Part shown: positions 61,001-64,000 of the stretch, in pieces
How the letters are laid out: every line of letters starts with the position of its first letter
Position numbering within the stretch: the stretch's first letter is position 1
DNA from: Robbsia sp. KACC 23696
GTDB taxonomy: Bacteria > Pseudomonadota > Gammaproteobacteria > Burkholderiales > Burkholderiaceae
DNA length: 64,000 nucleotides
Direction of reading: 5' to 3'
Assembly: GCF_039852015.1 (NCBI RefSeq)
Contig: NZ_CP156626.1
Span: 1,770,249-1,834,248 of the forward strand
The notes under the pieces: generated by a model
The model's database searches: none
What the model was told of the DNA's origin: nothing
The model's input: the letters and a program-made list of their open reading frames with translations, nothing else
Position numbers and translations under genes: made by a program

Positions 61001-64000
61001 CTCGATGTGATCCAGTCCGCCGACTGGATTATCGATCTGGGTCCCGAGGGTGGGGACGCTGGCGGCTTGCTGGTGTGCGAAGGGACGCCCGATGCGGTCA
61101 GTCAGGTGTCGGCATCGCATACAGGCCGCGCGCTGCGCGAGTATGCGCTGGCATTGACGACATCGTCGGTGGCGCAGGCCGCGCGCGCGGCGACGATGCG
61201 TACGGCGAATGCGGAAGACGAGGCGGCACGTGATCGCGGGGAGTCCGAGGGACGGCCTTTGCAACATGCGGCGGCGGTCATCGCGGCACGAAAGGCGTTG
61301 CAGGGCGAGAACGTCGTGCGCATCGTCAATGCGCGCGAACACAATCTGAAGGGCCTCGACGTCGATATTCCGCACGGCAAATTCAATGTCATTACCGGCG
61401 TGTCCGGTTCGGGCAAGTCGACGCTGGCCTTCGATATCCTGTTCCACGAAGGGCAGCGGCGCTATCTGGAGTCCCTGAACGCCTATGCACGATCGATCGT
61501 GCAGCCGGCCGGACGTCCCGAAGTCGATGCCGTGTACGGCATTCCGCCGACGGTGGCGATCGAACAACGCTTATCGCGAGGTGGCCGCAAGAGTACGGTC
61601 GCGACGACCTCGGAGGTCTGGCACTTCCTACGCCTGCTCTATGTGAAGCTGGGGATTCAGCATTGCATTCACGACGGCACGCCGGTCAGTGCCCAACGCC
61701 CCGAGGCGATCGTGGCGCAGATCGTGCGCGACTTCAAGGGCGTGCATGTCGGACTGCTCGCACCCTTGGTCGTCAATCGCAAAGGGATCTACACCGATTT
61801 GGCGAAATGGGCGAAAGCGCGTGGCTATACCCATCTGCGCGTCGATCGCGAGTTCGTTCCGGTCGATCCCTGGCCGAAGCTGGACCGTTTCAAGGAACAC
61901 ACGATCGAACTGCCGGTAGGCGATCTGGTCGTGACGCCGGAAAACGAAGCGGCATTGCGCACGCTGCTCGCGCAGGCGCTGGAGCTTGGCAAGGGTGTCA
62001 TGCATCTGCTGGCGCCGCTCGACGGCCTTGGCGATGCGCTGACAAAGGGCAAGCGCACGCGCCAGATCGGCGAGTCGCGGGTATTTTCGACGAAGCGCGC
62101 GTGCGCGGTGTGCGGTACCAGTTATCCGGAACTCGACCCCCGCATGTTCTCGTACAACAGCAAGCATGGCTGGTGTGCGACCTGCGTCGGCACCGGCGTG
62201 ACGTTGACGCGGGAGCAGCGGGCCGTCTATGACGACACGATCCTGGCAGAGGACCAACGCGGCCGAGAACAAGGCATTGCACAGGCACAGGCGGAGCCGG
62301 ACGATGTCGTCGACGAGCCGTGCGAGAGTTGCGAAGGCACCCGGCTGAATCCGGTGGCCCGCGCCGTCGTCTTCGGTGGCGAACCCATCACCGAAGTGGG
62401 CCGTTGGACCGTTGCGGACACGCGTGCCTGGATTGGCGCCTTGCAGTTGCGCGGGCGCGATGCCGATATCGGTCGCGATGTGATCAGCGAAATCGATAGC
62501 CGTCTGCGCTTTCTCGAAGAAGTCGGGCTCGGTTACCTCAGTCTCGACCGCGCGGCGCCGACCTTGTCCGGTGGCGAGGCGCAACGTATTCGTCTGGCCG
62601 CGCAATTGGGCAGCAATCTGCAGGGCGTCTGCTACGTTCTGGATGAACCGACGATCGGTCTGCATCCGCGCGACAACCAGATTCTGCTGAACGCGCTGAA
62701 GCAACTGAACGAGAAGGGCAATACCCTGGTCGTCGTCGAGCACGACGAAGATACGATCCGTCGTGCCGACCATATCATCGATATCGGCCCGGGCGCGGGC
62801 AAGCGCGGGGGAACCGTGGTCGCGCAGGGCACCGTGGAAGATCTGGCACGCGCGCCCGACTCCTTAACCGGCCAGTTCCTGGCGCATCCGATTCCGCATC
62901 CGCTGCGGGAGCGTCGTGAGGTGGTGCCGGCAAAGGGCGAGATGCCGGCCGTGCCGGCGGATTGGCTGACGATCGAGGGCGCGTCGCTGCATAACCTACG
63001 CGATGTCAGTGTGTCCTTACCCTTATCGCGTCTGGTGGCGATCACCGGGGTCAGCGGTTCCGGGAAATCGACATTGGCGCGAGACGTGCTGATGACGAAT
63101 ATGCTCGATGTGATCGGTCGCTCGGTGCTGTCGTCGCCGGCCGAGCGCCGCGCGCGCAAGAAGGCGGAAGCCGAAGGCGCGAGCGGGGCGAAGGGCGTGG
63201 CACGAAAGGCGAAGGCTACGCCGGGCGGTGCCGGAACGGGCCGCGATGCCGCGCAAGCCGCGGCCTCCGATGCACGCGCCTTGGCTGCCACGCATGTTGC
63301 GCATACCTGGCACGGATGCCGAAATATCACCGGATGGGGCAATATCGATCGCGTGTTGGAGGTCGACCAGACCCCGATCGGCAAGACCCCCCGGTCTTGC
63401 CCGGCGACGTATATCGGCATGTGGGACACGATTCGCCGTCTGTTCGCCGATACCTTGGAAGCGCGTGCGCGGGGCTACACGCCCTCGCGGTTCTCGTTCA
63501 ATACCGGTGACGGCCGTTGCCCGGCCTGTGAGGGGCAGGGCGTGCGTACGATCGCCATGAGCTTCCTGCCCGATGTGAAAGTGCCGTGCGATGTCTGTCA
63601 TGGTCAGCGCTTCAATGCGGAAACCTTGACGGTGACGTGGCGCGGCAAACATATCGGCGAGGTGTTGACGATGGAGATCGACGAAGCGGTCGACTTCTTC
63701 GGCTCGATGCCGAGCATTGCCCATCCCTTGCAGTTGATGAAGGACGTCGGACTCGGTTATCTGACATTGGGCCAGCCGTCACCGACGCTATCGGGCGGCG
63801 AAGCGCAGCGGATCAAGCTCGTCACGGAACTGAGCAAGGTGCGCGACGATATCGGGCGCCGTGGGCAGAAGGCGCCCCACACGCTCTACGTGCTGGACGA
63901 GCCGACGGTGGGTCTGCATATGGCCGACGTCGCGCGGCTGATTCATGTGCTGCATCGGCTCGTCGATGGCGGACATAGCGTCGTCGTCATCGAGCACGAT
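58058..64000 (+). CDS. uvrA: Tandem double-length UvrA (excinuclease ABC subunit A), 5' part
   Basis: One frame stays open for at least 1981 codons and leaves the window; single UvrA is about 950. Two UvrA units follow each other. Unit 1 has Walker A loops at residues 58-66 (GPSGSGKSS) and 719-727 (GVSGSGKST) and signatures LSGGEVQRI (560) and LSGGEAQRLK (917). Unit 2 has Walker A loops at about 1114 and 1664 (both GVSGSGKST) and signatures near 1503 and 1911. CxxC zinc modules occur in both (for example CPTCAGARL and CPTCGGSG; CAVCGTSY and CPACEGQG). GTG start chosen from the frame; ribosome-binding site weak. UvrA loads UvrB on damaged DNA. Confidence 0.93.
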   Translation, partial: MSSNEVSRRARRPATDVTEPTGQASGARQLIRIRGARQHNLKNLDVDLHPGQMTVVTGPSGSGKSSLVFDTLYAEGQRRYVETFSAYARQFLDRMDRPQVDRVDGVPPAIAIDQTNPVRSSRSTVGTMTELNDHLKLFFARAATLFDRQTANGVAHDTPETIYAELLRRTRDDDPRVAITFPVQLPDSVTDEEVAQWLSASGHTRVQARRRVQTESGPRQLLDVVADRFRVQGAERVRVMEAIEAGLTRGGGRLDVYLLDAPATADAAPVGGTSTSANVAVAVSTNAADSEPSAPHWRFSTGLHCPESDIRYAEPQPALFSFNSAYGACEACRGFGRVIGIDLGLVIPDGRKSLRDGAVKTLQTPAWKEGQDDLIKYAKAEGIRVDVPWTDLTQQERDWVVEGSPLWKGKWNAQWYGVRRFFDYLESKAYKMHIRVLLSKYRSYTTCPTCAGARLKTESLLWRLGTKEQADAVLAPEKRFMPNGVAWSRTQLEALPGLTLHDLMLMPIDRIRRFFDTLTLPSVLLDDALKLLHDEVRTRLRYLGDVGIGYLTLDRQSRTLSGGEVQRINLTTALGTSLVNTLFVLDEPSIGLHPRDLGRIVEAMHRLRDAGNTLVVVEHDPLVMLAADRLIDMGPGPGERGGQIVFDGPPSTIDAVSDSDETLTSAYLSGRRQVAASAQWVRRPVDDKTPRLVLEGATEHNLRDVTVSIPLRRLVCVTGVSGSGKSTLIQDVLAPALSRHFGKATETPGAFRALLGADQLNDVTFVDQSPIGRTARSNPASYVGAFDEIRKLFAKAPLAAQRAYGPGMFSFNSGDGRCPTCGGSGFEHVEMQFLSDVYLRCPDCDGRRYRDEILEVQIERTDASGTVRALSIADVLDLTVNEAVTCFADDKAVLRVLQPIVDVGLDYVKLGQPVPTLSGGEAQRLKLAGFLAEAETTDQLHRLFMFDEPTTGLHFDDIAKLMRAMRRLLERGHSLLVIEHNLDVIQSADWIIDLGPEGGDAGGLLVCEGTPDAVSQVSASHTGRALREYALALTTSSVAQAARAATMRTANAEDEAARDRGESEGRPLQHAAAVIAARKALQGENVVRIVNAREHNLKGLDVDIPHGKFNVITGVSGSGKSTLAFDILFHEGQRRYLESLNAYARSIVQPAGRPEVDAVYGIPPTVAIEQRLSRGGRKSTVATTSEVWHFLRLLYVKLGIQHCIHDGTPVSAQRPEAIVAQIVRDFKGVHVGLLAPLVVNRKGIYTDLAKWAKARGYTHLRVDREFVPVDPWPKLDRFKEHTIELPVGDLVVTPENEAALRTLLAQALELGKGVMHLLAPLDGLGDALTKGKRTRQIGESRVFSTKRACAVCGTSYPELDPRMFSYNSKHGWCATCVGTGVTLTREQRAVYDDTILAEDQRGREQGIAQAQAEPDDVVDEPCESCEGTRLNPVARAVVFGGEPITEVGRWTVADTRAWIGALQLRGRDADIGRDVISEIDSRLRFLEEVGLGYLSLDRAAPTLSGGEAQRIRLAAQLGSNLQGVCYVLDEPTIGLHPRDNQILLNALKQLNEKGNTLVVVEHDEDTIRRADHIIDIGPGAGKRGGTVVAQGTVEDLARAPDSLTGQFLAHPIPHPLRERREVVPAKGEMPAVPADWLTIEGASLHNLRDVSVSLPLSRLVAITGVSGSGKSTLARDVLMTNMLDVIGRSVLSSPAERRARKKAEAEGASGAKGVARKAKATPGGAGTGRDAAQAAASDARALAATHVAHTWHGCRNITGWGNIDRVLEVDQTPIGKTPRSCPATYIGMWDTIRRLFADTLEARARGYTPSRFSFNTGDGRCPACEGQGVRTIAMSFLPDVKVPCDVCHGQRFNAETLTVTWRGKHIGEVLTMEIDEAVDFFGSMPSIAHPLQLMKDVGLGYLTLGQPSPTLSGGEAQRIKLVTELSKVRDDIGRRGQKAPHTLYVLDEPTVGLHMADVARLIHVLHRLVDGGHSVVVIEHD

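Noticed and set aside
61628-62773. 381-codon minus-strand frame inside uvrA
   Set aside because: Shadow of the second UvrA unit, which shows all its family motifs on the plus strand.
58058-64000. Two separate uvrA genes misread as one
   Set aside because: The frame was followed through motifs at residues 58, 560, 719, 917, 1114, 1503, 1664 and 1911, all in the same phase, with no stop or new start needed between the units.

Overview
This window comes from a GC-rich Gram-negative bacterium, most likely a member of the Burkholderiaceae (Burkholderia sensu lato, Robbsia or a relative). The evidence is the run of conserved beta-proteobacterial neighbourhoods: kdsA-eno-ftsB; PHP exonuclease-yciO-M50 protease-dapA-bamC-MBL; mutS; and lpxH-ppiB-ppiA-TPR-cysS-alkA-accA-tilS-lysC-tRNA-Ser. 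A Burkholderia-type trimeric porin is also present. No phage, insertion sequence, CRISPR array or rRNA was seen.

Layout. 1-11.5 kb is housekeeping: KDO synthesis (kdsA, cut by the window edge), enolase, FtsB, Hsp33, gamma-carbonic anhydrase, a DUF455 ferritin-like protein, RNA/tRNA maintenance, DapA, BamC. 11.5-19.4 kb holds an Ala/Ser lipoprotein, a JmjC-type (RoxA-like) ribosomal oxygenase, an SlyD-like isomerase, and mutS overlapping a secreted metallophosphoesterase-like protein whose metal ligands appear to be lost. 19.5-24.4 kb is accessory: TetR, bestrophin, beta-carbonic anhydrase, an 82-residue unknown, a MarR-like regulator and a divergent membrane protein.

24.5-36.7 kb is the most interesting region. 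Eight minus-strand genes and one divergent gene combine a complete 2-aminoethylphosphonate (AEP) route (PEP mutase fused to a nucleotidyltransferase, phosphonopyruvate decarboxylase, AEP transaminase, a second nucleotidyltransferase) with a CDP-alcohol phosphotransferase, an Fe(II)/2-oxoglutarate oxygenase and three membrane-lipid trafficking proteins of the HpnL, HpnM (MlaC-like) and HpnN (MMPL/RND-like) types. The simplest reading is a system that makes CMP-AEP, transfers AEP onto a lipid, may hydroxylate it, and moves the phosphonolipid across the envelope. This is inference from gene content.

37-46.7 kb: a TonB-dependent (copper-type) receptor, a DUF883 protein, LplT, SuhB, TrmJ, LpxH, two cyclophilins and a TPR protein. 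46.9-53.8 kb: cysS with a strikingly stable leader hairpin, alkA-like glycosylase, accA, tilS, lysC and tRNA-Ser(GCU) with its own promoter and terminator. 54-57.7 kb: aspartate/glutamate racemase, glutathione peroxidase, LysR regulator, porin. 57.9 kb to the end: a canonical LexA (SOS) box ahead of an open reading frame of at least 1981 codons that contains two complete or near-complete UvrA units in tandem; it runs off the window.
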